DNA from: JAAYUD01 sp963676865
Lineage (GTDB): Bacteria > Bacteroidota > Bacteroidia > Bacteroidales > Bacteroidaceae
NCBI GenBank assembly: GCA_963676865.2
Contig: CAXXSS010000004.1
Span: 62,001-126,000, forward strand
Length of the DNA stretch: 64,000 nt
Direction: 5' to 3'
Part shown: piece by piece, positions 1 to 7,386 of the stretch
Position numbering within the stretch: the stretch's first letter is position 1
How the letters are laid out: each line of letters begins with the position of its first letter
Translations under genes and position numbers: made by a program
The notes under the pieces: generated by a model
Seen by the model: the letters and a program-made list of their open reading frames with translations, nothing else
Told to the model about the DNA's origin: nothing
Databases searched by the model: none

Positions 1-1871
1 TCTTCTGCCTTAGGCTCTTCAGATTTTACTTCTTCAGTTTCTTCGGCTTTCGGTTCAACTTTTACAGTTTTTGTTACTACTTTAGTTTCTTTCTTGTCTT
101 CATCCATTTTCTCTTTCAAAGCAGCCAATGTGTCGATATCACCGAGAGTTGTAGATGCTGCTTGGTTTTGAACCTGAGAATCATCTTTCTTCTTGCGGTT
201 GTTATTCGATTTTTTAACTTGCTTGTCACCACCACCTTTGGCATCTTCGAAGATACGGCTGTGTGAGAGGATGATTCTCTTAGAATCTTTGTTGAATTCG
301 ATTACTTTGAATTCGAGTTTCTCATCGAGTTGAGCTTGTGTACCGTCTTCTTTAACCAAATGCTTTGGTGTAGCAAATCCTTCTACGCCGTAAGGTAATG
401 CGATAACAGCACCTTTGTCGAGCATTTCGATGATTTGTCCTTCGTGGATTGAACCTACAGTGAAGATTGTTTCGAATACATCCCATGGATTTTCTTCGAG
501 TTGTTTGTGACCGAGGCTCAAACGACGGTTTTCTTTATCTATTTCGAGAACGACAACTTCGATTGGTTCGCCAAGTTTGGTGAATTCAGAAGGATGTTTG
601 ATTTTCTTTGTCCAAGAAAGATCCGAAATATGGATCAAGCCGTCAACACCTTCTTCGATTTCAACAAATACACCGAAATTGGTGAAGTTGCGAACGGTAG
701 CCGTGTGTTTTGAATTGACAGGATACTTCTCTTCGATTGTTTCCCATGGGTCTTGTTTGAGTTGCTTAATGCCAAGAGACATTTTGCGTTCTGAACGATC
801 GAGTGATAATACAACTGCTTCTACTTCGTCGCCCACTTTCATGAAGTCTTGTGCAACACGGAGATGTTGTGACCAAGACATTTCACTTACGTGAATCAAT
901 CCTTCTACGCCTGCTGCAATTTCAACGAACGCACCATAATCGGCCATAACAACAACTTTACCTTTAATATGATCGCCCACTTTGAGGTCGGGATTAAGAG
1001 CATCCCATGGATGAGGAGTGAGTTGTTTCAAACCGAGAGCGATACGTTTCTTTTCGTCATCGAAATCGAGAATAACAACATTGAGTTTTTGGTCAAGCTG
1101 CACAACTTCGTGTGGATCGCTTACGCGGCCCCAAGATAGGTCGGTGATGTGAATCAAACCGTCTACGCCACCCAAGTCGATGAATACACCGTAAGAGGTA
1201 ATATTTTTGACAGTTCCCTCGAGGACTTGTCCTTTTTCGAGTTTGCTGATAATTTCTTTCTTCTGTTGTTCGAGTTCTGCCTCAATAAGGGCTTTGTGAG
1301 ATACGACAACGTTTTTGTATTCTTGGTTGATTTTAACGACTTTGAATTCCATTGTTTTACCAACGAACATGTCGTAATCGCGAATAGGTTTAACATCGAT
1401 TTGAGAACCGGGTAAGAATGCTTCGATACCGAATACATCTACAATCATACCGCCTTTTGTACGGCATTTGATGTAACCCTTGATAATCTCTTCGTTGGCA
1501 AGTGCGTTGTTTACATGTTCCCAAGAACGAGAAGCACGGGCTTTGCGGTGAGATAGAGCCAATTGCCCTTTCTTGTCTTCCAGGTTTTCGATGTAGACTT
1601 CTACTGTGTCGCCTACTTTCAGATCGGGATTGTAACGGAATTCGTTCAATGCAATAACACCATCAGACTTGTATCCGATGTTGACAACAACTTCGCGTTT
1701 GTTCATTGTGATTACTGTTCCGTCGACAACTTCGCTGTCGTTGAGCTTGTTCAGAGTTGAGTCATAAGACTTCTCTTGGTCTTCTATGCTTTTTTCAGCC
1801 TGGACTTGACCTTTTTCGTACTCATCCCAATTGAAATCTTCAAGAGGGGCAATGTTCTTTAAATTCTCCAT
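1..1871 (-). CDS. rpsA: 30S ribosomal protein S1 (C-terminus beyond window)
   Basis: This is the mRNA-binding ribosomal protein S1, which helps the small subunit bind messages; that role matters in Bacteroidota, where Shine-Dalgarno sequences are weak. Reading leftwards from ATG at 1871 (MENLKNIAPLEDF), about 623 codons are visible and the frame is open at base 1, so the end is missing. Six S1/OB-fold repeats can be followed; several carry the typical pattern of V-G-V-F-V-x-L or I, G-V-x-G-L-I-H and S-x-x-S-W (GVDGLIHITDLSW, GVEGLIHVSEMSW, GVDGLIHISDLSW). From about residue 555 the protein becomes a Lys/Glu-rich low-complexity tail (KSNNNRKKKDD and Glu/Lys/Val runs), common in Bacteroides S1. 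A TACCTTTG promoter box lies about 55 bases upstream of the start. Open frames on the opposite strand here are shadows. Confidence 0.96.
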   Translation of the reverse strand, partial: MENLKNIAPLEDFNWDEYEKGQVQAEKSIEDQEKSYDSTLNKLNDSEVVDGTVITMNKREVVVNIGYKSDGVIALNEFRYNPDLKVGDTVEVYIENLEDKKGQLALSHRKARASRSWEHVNNALANEEIIKGYIKCRTKGGMIVDVFGIEAFLPGSQIDVKPIRDYDMFVGKTMEFKVVKINQEYKNVVVSHKALIEAELEQQKKEIISKLEKGQVLEGTVKNITSYGVFIDLGGVDGLIHITDLSWGRVSDPHEVVQLDQKLNVVILDFDDEKKRIALGLKQLTPHPWDALNPDLKVGDHIKGKVVVMADYGAFVEIAAGVEGLIHVSEMSWSQHLRVAQDFMKVGDEVEAVVLSLDRSERKMSLGIKQLKQDPWETIEEKYPVNSKHTATVRNFTNFGVFVEIEEGVDGLIHISDLSWTKKIKHPSEFTKLGEPIEVVVLEIDKENRRLSLGHKQLEENPWDVFETIFTVGSIHEGQIIEMLDKGAVIALPYGVEGFATPKHLVKEDGTQAQLDEKLEFKVIEFNKDSKRIILSHSRIFEDAKGGGDKQVKKSNNNRKKKDDSQVQNQAASTTLGDIDTLAALKEKMDEDKKETKVVTKTVKVEPKAEETEEVKSEEPKAE

Positions 1872-1924
1872 TAAAATTAATACTTGTTTTTAATTAATTA
1901 GTTAGACATTATATAAATCGGGCG

Positions 1925-1932
1925 CAAAGGTA
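1925..1932 (-). promoter_or_regulatory. rpsA promoter -7 box
   Basis: The minus strand reads TACCTTTG, an exact match to the Bacteroides TAnnTTTG -7 element. It implies a 5' leader of roughly 45-50 bases before rpsA. Assigned by motif and position only. Confidence 0.7.
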
Positions 1933-1976
1933 CGAGTTATTTCTTTATCACCCAAAGAAATATACGATTTTATTTC

Positions 1977-2681
1977 TTAATTCTTCAGGTAGTAATTTAC
2001 GGTGGTAACGACTCTTATCTCTTTTATATAGGGTGTATTGGCGTCGCGATCATCAATGGAGAATTGTCCTTGCGAAGCACTTTGTATTTTGCCTAGCCGA
2101 CTACCTGAGTCGTTGGCAAATTTGTCGGCTACGGCACGGGCATTTTTGGTGGCTTCTTCTATCATTTTAGGTTTCAGGCTATTGAGGCCTCTGAATGAAT
2201 AGACCGGATTGTATTGGTAATCGCTTCCGCTTGCTACAGCGATACCCTGTCGAAGTAATTCGAGTTGCTGGGACATGATTTGCCGAACCTTTTTTACATC
2301 TTTGCTGGTGACTGTGATAACTGAAGTGACGTTGTATCGATAGGATGACCGATTGTTGTTGTAGCGATCGGCTTGCAGGTCTAGTACTTGTGGCGAGGCT
2401 ACGTCGATTTCGGCGTTTTGCACACCTTTTGATTTCAGAAATCCGACGATGGCTTTGTTTTTGTTTTGAATATTGTTGTAGAGCGCCACCATGTCGTTGC
2501 CTACATCTTTATATGCGATGGGCCATACTACCTTGTCTGCCATTACTTCTTTTTCGGCAAGTCCTTTGACACTTACAAAACGGTCTTTAAAAGCGACATT
2601 GTCTATCCCGTTTTTCAGAACAGTTCCCAAGAGTGCTAAGCCTATGGCTAAAATAGCGGCTTCGATTTTGAAATTTTTCAT
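1977..2681 (-). CDS. SIMPL domain (DUF541) protein
   Basis: This 234-residue protein belongs to the SIMPL/DUF541 family, whose members include E. coli YggE and Brucella BP26 and are usually periplasmic or membrane-anchored. Residues 1-24 (MKNFKIEAAILAIGLALLGTVL) form a hydrophobic N-terminal anchor or uncleaved signal. The body has the family pattern: VSVKGLAEKEVMADKV near residue 36, a long helix (NIQNKNKAIVGFLKSKGV), and a C-terminal part with ATKNARAVADKFANDSGSRLG near residue 178. The biochemical role of the family is poorly defined; links to oxidative stress have been proposed for some members. It lies downstream of DUF5686 on the same strand, with a 73-base gap, and upstream of rpsA. 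No strong promoter box is visible, only a weak TACCTTTA on the minus strand near 2713-2720. Confidence 0.88.
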   Translation of the reverse strand: MKNFKIEAAILAIGLALLGTVLKNGIDNVAFKDRFVSVKGLAEKEVMADKVVWPIAYKDVGNDMVALYNNIQNKNKAIVGFLKSKGVQNAEIDVASPQVLDLQADRYNNNRSSYRYNVTSVITVTSKDVKKVRQIMSQQLELLRQGIAVASGSDYQYNPVYSFRGLNSLKPKMIEEATKNARAVADKFANDSGSRLGKIQSASQGQFSIDDRDANTPYIKEIRVVTTVNYYLKN

Positions 2682-2754
2682 AACAGTTATTGTTTAATAG
2701 GTTGATATAGGGTAAAGGTAAGCATAATAAATGAATAAATGTATTTGTTCAGTA

Positions 2755-4911
2755 TTATTTGTCGAATAGTTCGAAGGTGAACTTCATGCCTGTCTCTATA
2801 AATTTTTGTTGTTTGAACGAACCGTAGGCTTGAAAGTTGAAATAGTGCGTGCCTACGCCATATCCTATTTCGTAGTATGGTTTCAGTTTCGGCGTCGTCA
2901 GTAGATTGAAATAGAAGCGCTCGACAACTATGTTTTGCATAATCTTGAGAATGCGGGGAATAATTAAAAAGGGCGATTCATACATCAGATGTATCTGAAA
3001 ATATTTGCTTGATGCATTGTACCAATTTGCTCCGAGCAGTTGGAACGAGCTGTTTTGCTGTTCGTTCCATTGTTCGGGCAAGTTGTTGCGTGTGAAGTTG
3101 AGAAAGTCGATGAAGTATAGGCTTTTCTGGTTGGTATATAAGCCTGTTCCAACCCGATAATAGAGAGATTTAAGCAATCCGAATTGAATTTGATGTTGCA
3201 TGTCGAATTCCCATCGTTCGTATCCGCAATTGCTTTTGCACAGTCCTTTGATACCTCTTTCCCAGTCGACACTGAAAGTGGGGAAAGATGATTTGAAATT
3301 TACTTTTCGTTTGCCACTCATATAATAATAAAGAGCGGGGGTCCATTCTAAACGAATTCTCGGCGCTAGACTATTGTATGCCAGATGTCTTTCGTTTTGA
3401 ATGGCACCTATTAAATCGGAATGCGGAATGATGGCAGTGCGTCGGTGTCCAGAAATACCTGTGTTAAGCTCCAGCCCATTCAGTAGTTCCAAACTGTGAT
3501 AAATTTCTAAATAGTAGTCTTTGAATCGGTAGACCGATAATGGCGATTGGGTGGCACCACCACCGATGGCCGACAATATATTGGCACCGTATATCAGGTT
3601 GCCGTTACCGGCGTCGATATGTATTGAACCACGTTTGGATGGGTGGTAATTATATTCGGAGTTTACCTTCCAATAAAAAAACTTTTCTTTAAAGTTGTAA
3701 CCTATCGCAGGGGCTATACGTAGAAGCTTGTCATCAGGAAAGAGTTTATTGTATTTGAATGTTTGTTTGTATGCGAAACCACTGTTTTTACTATAACTCA
3801 TAAGGAAAGGGTTGATAATGGGCGAACAGTGGATGCTTCCGGCATTATTAAAATTGATGTTATAGCGGTCGAGTAGAAAGTCGCCGATCTCTCCCCATAA
3901 GATCTTCGATTTGGATTCTTGCAGTTTTAGCTCTTCCTCTTGTGTCTTTAGGGTATCGTGGGTATTGTAAATGTTTTGATCGATACTGTCGAGCGGTATT
4001 TGACGAATGTCTTTGAACTTGTTTCTGTCCGAAGAATATGAAGTCGTATCGCTACTAAGTATGAACGAATCGCTTAAGTCGTATTTGCTTTTTTTACGCC
4101 GTGGATGATTGAGTCCGCTGAGAGTGATTCCGTGATAAGTGATAGCTGTCAGATAAGAGGCTCTAATCTTGTTGCCTAAAAAATGTACTTTTATTGCAAG
4201 ATTGTAGCTCACGGGCAATAACTCTGCGGCACTTCCCAATGCTCCAAATTCTATATCGCTCTCAAAATGGATCAAATCGGAATATCCCGCAAAGCTGAAT
4301 CGGCGGATGCTCCAGGATTCGTCGCTTACAATCATTGAGCCACAAACGAGCTGATCGCTTTTGTGGCGCGGAGTGAAGGAAATTTTGTATTGTAGATATC
4401 CATTGATATTATTGATAGAATCGAGTTCGAAGTGATAGTATTTTTTCCCTTCGGGGGTGAGCGGAGAGATTATTTTCTGATAGAGCAGAGTGTTTGAATA
4501 GATATTGCTGTGAAAATACTCAATCATGGCATCCATTAGACTGCTGCGGCGAGGAATAGTACCGACACTGGCAATCTTTTTTTGATCGTATATGTCGGGA
4601 GCAGTGTAATGAACATTTGAATATAGTTCTCGAATGAATTGCCGCTCTTTGTTGCGGATATGAAACATGAAAGGCAGGTATCTGAAGAAACCATTTTTTC
4701 GATCAATATTGAGCCTTTCTTTCATGTAATAGTCTGCATGATACTCTTTGATAAATTTAGAGTAGGTGGGTGCCTGTTGCAACACCTTGTTTATAATGGT
4801 ATCTGCATAGTATATCTTGTCCCGATAAGTGATATTTCGGGGAGCTGCCCAACTTTGTAGGGCGGGGAATGTCAGCATTATATATAATATGATCTGAATA
4901 AATTGTCTCAA
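2755..4911 (-). CDS. DUF5686-family outer-membrane protein, TTG start proposed
   Basis: A large envelope protein of the DUF5686 type found across Bacteroidota: an N-terminal region with several Y/K-rich helices (KVLQQAPTYSKFIKEYHADYYMK), a central beta-rich part, and a C-terminal half of alternating aromatic strands typical of an outer-membrane barrel, ending FTFELFDK. The function is not established. The frame is open back to an ATG at 5004, but that ATG overlaps the divergent B12 riboswitch promoter, and the N-terminus it would add is not a signal peptide. A minus-strand TATATTTG box lies at 4935-4942, so transcription should begin near 4929. The first usable codon after it is TTG at 4911, giving RQFIQIILYIMLTFPALQSWA after the initiator, a good signal peptide cut after Ala, and a protein of 718 residues. 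There is no N-terminal carboxypeptidase-regulatory domain, which many relatives have. Confidence 0.8.
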   Translation of the reverse strand: MRQFIQIILYIMLTFPALQSWAAPRNITYRDKIYYADTIINKVLQQAPTYSKFIKEYHADYYMKERLNIDRKNGFFRYLPFMFHIRNKERQFIRELYSNVHYTAPDIYDQKKIASVGTIPRRSSLMDAMIEYFHSNIYSNTLLYQKIISPLTPEGKKYYHFELDSINNINGYLQYKISFTPRHKSDQLVCGSMIVSDESWSIRRFSFAGYSDLIHFESDIEFGALGSAAELLPVSYNLAIKVHFLGNKIRASYLTAITYHGITLSGLNHPRRKKSKYDLSDSFILSSDTTSYSSDRNKFKDIRQIPLDSIDQNIYNTHDTLKTQEEELKLQESKSKILWGEIGDFLLDRYNINFNNAGSIHCSPIINPFLMSYSKNSGFAYKQTFKYNKLFPDDKLLRIAPAIGYNFKEKFFYWKVNSEYNYHPSKRGSIHIDAGNGNLIYGANILSAIGGGATQSPLSVYRFKDYYLEIYHSLELLNGLELNTGISGHRRTAIIPHSDLIGAIQNERHLAYNSLAPRIRLEWTPALYYYMSGKRKVNFKSSFPTFSVDWERGIKGLCKSNCGYERWEFDMQHQIQFGLLKSLYYRVGTGLYTNQKSLYFIDFLNFTRNNLPEQWNEQQNSSFQLLGANWYNASSKYFQIHLMYESPFLIIPRILKIMQNIVVERFYFNLLTTPKLKPYYEIGYGVGTHYFNFQAYGSFKQQKFIETGMKFTFELFDK

Positions 4912-4934
4912 AGTATTGCAGCTTTTTGTTTGGG

Positions 4935-4942
4935 CAAATATA
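4935..4942 (-). promoter_or_regulatory. Promoter -7 box for the DUF5686 gene
   Basis: The minus strand reads TATATTTG, an exact TAnnTTTG match, 24 bases upstream of the proposed TTG start. It argues against the upstream ATG at 5004. It is divergent from the riboswitch promoter about 50 bases away. Confidence 0.65.
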
Positions 4943-4988
4943 CTCAAAAAAATGTGAGAAAAAGAATGGAAGATTATAATATTATTGA

Positions 4989-4996
4989 TAACTTTG
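4989..4996 (+). promoter_or_regulatory. Promoter -7 box for the B12 operon
   Basis: TAACTTTG matches the TAnnTTTG -7 element and lies immediately before the first conserved bases of the cobalamin riboswitch, as expected for a riboswitch at the very 5' end of the transcript. Confidence 0.7.
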
Positions 4997-5005
4997 CAGC
5001 GCATT

Positions 5006-5180
5006 GGCTTGCAATCTACCTTTACCGGTGGAAAGCAATTAAAAGGGAATCAGGTTAGAATCCTGGACAGTCCCGCTGCTGTATGTTCCAATTTTAGTAA
5101 CAGACAATATCTTTTATGCCACTGGATTTAAATCTGGGAAGGCGTTTGTTACGGAGCGAGTCAGAAAACCTACCATGCAG
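5006..5180 (+). promoter_or_regulatory. Cobalamin (adenosylcobalamin-type) riboswitch
   Basis: The conserved skeleton of the cobalamin aptamer is present in order: CCGGTGG near 5025, GGGAATCAGGTTAGAATCC around 5045-5063, GGACAGTCCCGC at 5065-5076, the B12 box core GCCACTG at 5118-5124, and GGGAAGGCG at 5136-5144 followed by GCGAGTCAGAA. The GCCACTG and GGGAAGGCG elements are diagnostic of this class. It should repress the downstream B12 uptake operon when cobalamin is plentiful. About 195 bases separate it from btuB, more than an expression platform alone needs; a hairpin at 5326-5357 just before the btuB start is a candidate platform. Confidence 0.93.
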
Positions 5181-5202
5181 TTCTTTAGTTTCACAGCTTT
5201 CG

Positions 5203-5343
5203 ATGGAAAAGCGTTGGACGTTCATTGTAATAAACTCTTTGTGGTTTATTATCTTATTCATTTCAACCTCTTTTGTCTACGAAAGATGTAGGTTATTGAT
5301 AAACACTGCCATGTTTATTGAATGCATTATCCGGGCGAAGTGA
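5203..5343 (+). CDS. Possible 46-residue membrane peptide in the btuB leader
   Basis: Between riboswitch and btuB there is an open frame starting MEKRWTFIVINSLWFIILF and ending IECIIRAK. It would encode one hydrophobic segment (residues 7-23) with positive residues on both sides, as in small inner-membrane proteins. It stops 33 bases before the btuB ATG, so it could be a leader peptide or a small partner of the uptake system. No RBS is evident and AT-rich DNA often yields such frames, so this is a candidate only. Confidence 0.25.
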   Translation: MEKRWTFIVINSLWFIILFISTSFVYERCRLLINTAMFIECIIRAK

Positions 5344-5357
5344 TTCGACCGGATAAT
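5326..5357 (+). promoter_or_regulatory. Hairpin upstream of btuB start
   Basis: ATTATCCGG (5326-5334) pairs with CCGGATAAT (5349-5357), a perfect 9-bp stem with a 14-base loop, ending 19 bases before the btuB ATG. No U-tract follows on the plus strand, so it is not a classic terminator. Its place suggests control of translation initiation by the riboswitch. Pairing is seen; the role is inferred. Confidence 0.5.
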
Positions 5358-5376
5358 TAAAAAAACATTTGTAGGT

Positions 5377-7386
5377 ATGAAAAGATTATGGGTTCTATTT
5401 ATGGTGCTATGTCCTTTGTTGCTCTTTGCTCAAAAGCAGAGGGCTGATTCTGCTCATACCTATAGCTTACCCGAAGTGATCGTGACCGAAAAATATCAGG
5501 TGAGGGATGTAAAGAGTGCCGTTCCGACACAGAGTTTCTCTTATGAGCAGTTGCAACGACTTGGGGCCTTGCAGCTGTCGGACGTCGTGAAACATTTTGC
5601 AGGCGTCAATATCAAAGATTACGGAGGTATAGGCGGTCTGAAGACAGTATCTATTCGAAGTTTGGGTGCCGAACATACCGCAGTGAGTTATGACGGGATT
5701 ACCATCACCGATTATCAGACCGGACAGATTGATATAGGAAGATATTCGTTGGAGAATGTCGAACAAGTGTCGTTGAGTATAGGGCAAGACAACAGTATTT
5801 TTCAACCTGCACGGCTTTTTGCATCGGCAGGTATTCTGAATATATCGACTTTGACACCCGCTTTCGCTAAAGGCCAGCGTTTCAATGGAACGGCTTCGGT
5901 GAAAGCTGGTTCGTGGGGGTTGATCAATCCTTCTTTTCATCTTCAGCAGAAAGCAGGCTCTCGTTGGGCTCTTGCCGAAACCGCCGAATGGATGTCTTCG
6001 GAGGGGCGTTATCCTTTTACATTATATTATACCAATCAGGAAGGCAACCTTTCTTCGAAAGAAAAACGTAACAATACAGAAGTGCATAATTTGAGACTTG
6101 AGTCCGAATTATTCGGAAACTTTTCCGACAACGAACAATTGCGGCTTAAGGTCTATTATTATCAATCTTCTAGAGGCTTACCGGGATCTACTACTTACTA
6201 TTATAATCACTCGTCACAACATCTGTGGGATAAGAACTTCTTTGCTCAAAGCCACTATCTGCATGAACTCAATCGACATTGGGCTTTTCAGGCTTCGGCT
6301 AAGTGGAATTGGAGCTATCAACACTATTTGGATCCGGATTATAACAATACGGCAGGTAAAACAGAAAATAGTTATTTTCAGCAGGAATATTATTTGTCGG
6401 CATCGCTGCTTTATCGTCTGTGCGACAGGTTGTCTTTCTCTTTTGCGTCTGACGAGAGTCTGAATCGGCTAAATGCCAACTTGACCGATTTCTCTTTCCC
6501 GCAACGTTTTACATGGCTTTCTGTGGCAGCTATGAAGTATGTAGATACTCATTTTACGTTGTCCTCTTCCTTGTTGTCTACAGTGACTGATGAACATGTA
6601 CGGGCAGGAAGTGCCGGTGCCGGTCATCGGCGTTTGTCTCCCTTTGCTAGCTTTTCGGTGAAGCCTTTCAATGATCATGATATCAGGTTACGTTTTTTCT
6701 ATAAAGATATCTTTCGTCTACCTACTTTTAATGATCTTTATTATACGTCGATAGGGAATACTAGCCTGCGTCCCGAGAAAACGCGTCAGTTTAATGCCGG
6801 TATCACATATAACAAAGAGCGTTGGGGTATCGTTTCGTTACTAACCGCTTCGGTAGATGCCTATTATAATAAGGTGACGGATAAAATTGTAGCCATCCCT
6901 ACCAAAAATCTTTTTATATGGAGCATGACGAACCTGGGGAAAGTGGATATGCGTGGACTTGATATGAGCGGTGCAGTCTCGGTCGCTCCCTGTCGTAGAT
7001 GGAGCATCGATTTGTCGGGAAATTATTCGTATCTCAAAGCGTTGGATGTGACAGATAGCAATGGCAAGACCTATAAACAGCAAATAGCGTACACGCCTCG
7101 CATATCGGCTTCGGCACAATGTGCTGTTGTCTCTCCGTGGGCTACGTTGAGTTATACTTATCTTCATTCTGGCAAACGGTATATGCTCGGTCAAAACATT
7201 AGTGCCAACAGATTGAGTGGATACGATGACAGCAGCATTTCCTTGCGGCGTGTCTTTACTTACAAAGGTTTATCATGGACGACAGCAGTGGAAGTACTGA
7301 ACATCATGAATCGAAATTACGAGATAGTGAAGAACTTTCCGATGCCGGGTCGTTCGTTTAGAATACAAATAGGAGTGAAGCTATGA
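5377..7386 (+). CDS. btuB: BtuB-like TonB-dependent cobalamin receptor
   Basis: A 669-residue outer-membrane receptor that should carry vitamin B12 across the outer membrane with energy from TonB-ExbBD. A signal peptide (MKRLWVLFMVLCPLLLFAQ) is followed by a TonB-box-like stretch (SLPEVIVTEKY, residues 29-39). The plug domain is at about 40-150, with GGLKTVSIRSLGAEHTAVSYDGI and the usual IDIGRYSLENVEQVSLSIG. A 22-strand-type barrel runs to the end, with a region near 455 (FRLPTFNDLYYTSIGNTSLRPEK) characteristic of siderophore/cobalamin receptors. It sits directly after a cobalamin riboswitch and overlaps the BtuG-like gene by four bases (ATGA), so the two are co-translated. Substrate assignment rests on the riboswitch and the BtuG neighbour. 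Confidence 0.92.
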   Translation: MKRLWVLFMVLCPLLLFAQKQRADSAHTYSLPEVIVTEKYQVRDVKSAVPTQSFSYEQLQRLGALQLSDVVKHFAGVNIKDYGGIGGLKTVSIRSLGAEHTAVSYDGITITDYQTGQIDIGRYSLENVEQVSLSIGQDNSIFQPARLFASAGILNISTLTPAFAKGQRFNGTASVKAGSWGLINPSFHLQQKAGSRWALAETAEWMSSEGRYPFTLYYTNQEGNLSSKEKRNNTEVHNLRLESELFGNFSDNEQLRLKVYYYQSSRGLPGSTTYYYNHSSQHLWDKNFFAQSHYLHELNRHWAFQASAKWNWSYQHYLDPDYNNTAGKTENSYFQQEYYLSASLLYRLCDRLSFSFASDESLNRLNANLTDFSFPQRFTWLSVAAMKYVDTHFTLSSSLLSTVTDEHVRAGSAGAGHRRLSPFASFSVKPFNDHDIRLRFFYKDIFRLPTFNDLYYTSIGNTSLRPEKTRQFNAGITYNKERWGIVSLLTASVDAYYNKVTDKIVAIPTKNLFIWSMTNLGKVDMRGLDMSGAVSVAPCRRWSIDLSGNYSYLKALDVTDSNGKTYKQQIAYTPRISASAQCAVVSPWATLSYTYLHSGKRYMLGQNISANRLSGYDDSSISLRRVFTYKGLSWTTAVEVLNIMNRNYEIVKNFPMPGRSFRIQIGVKL

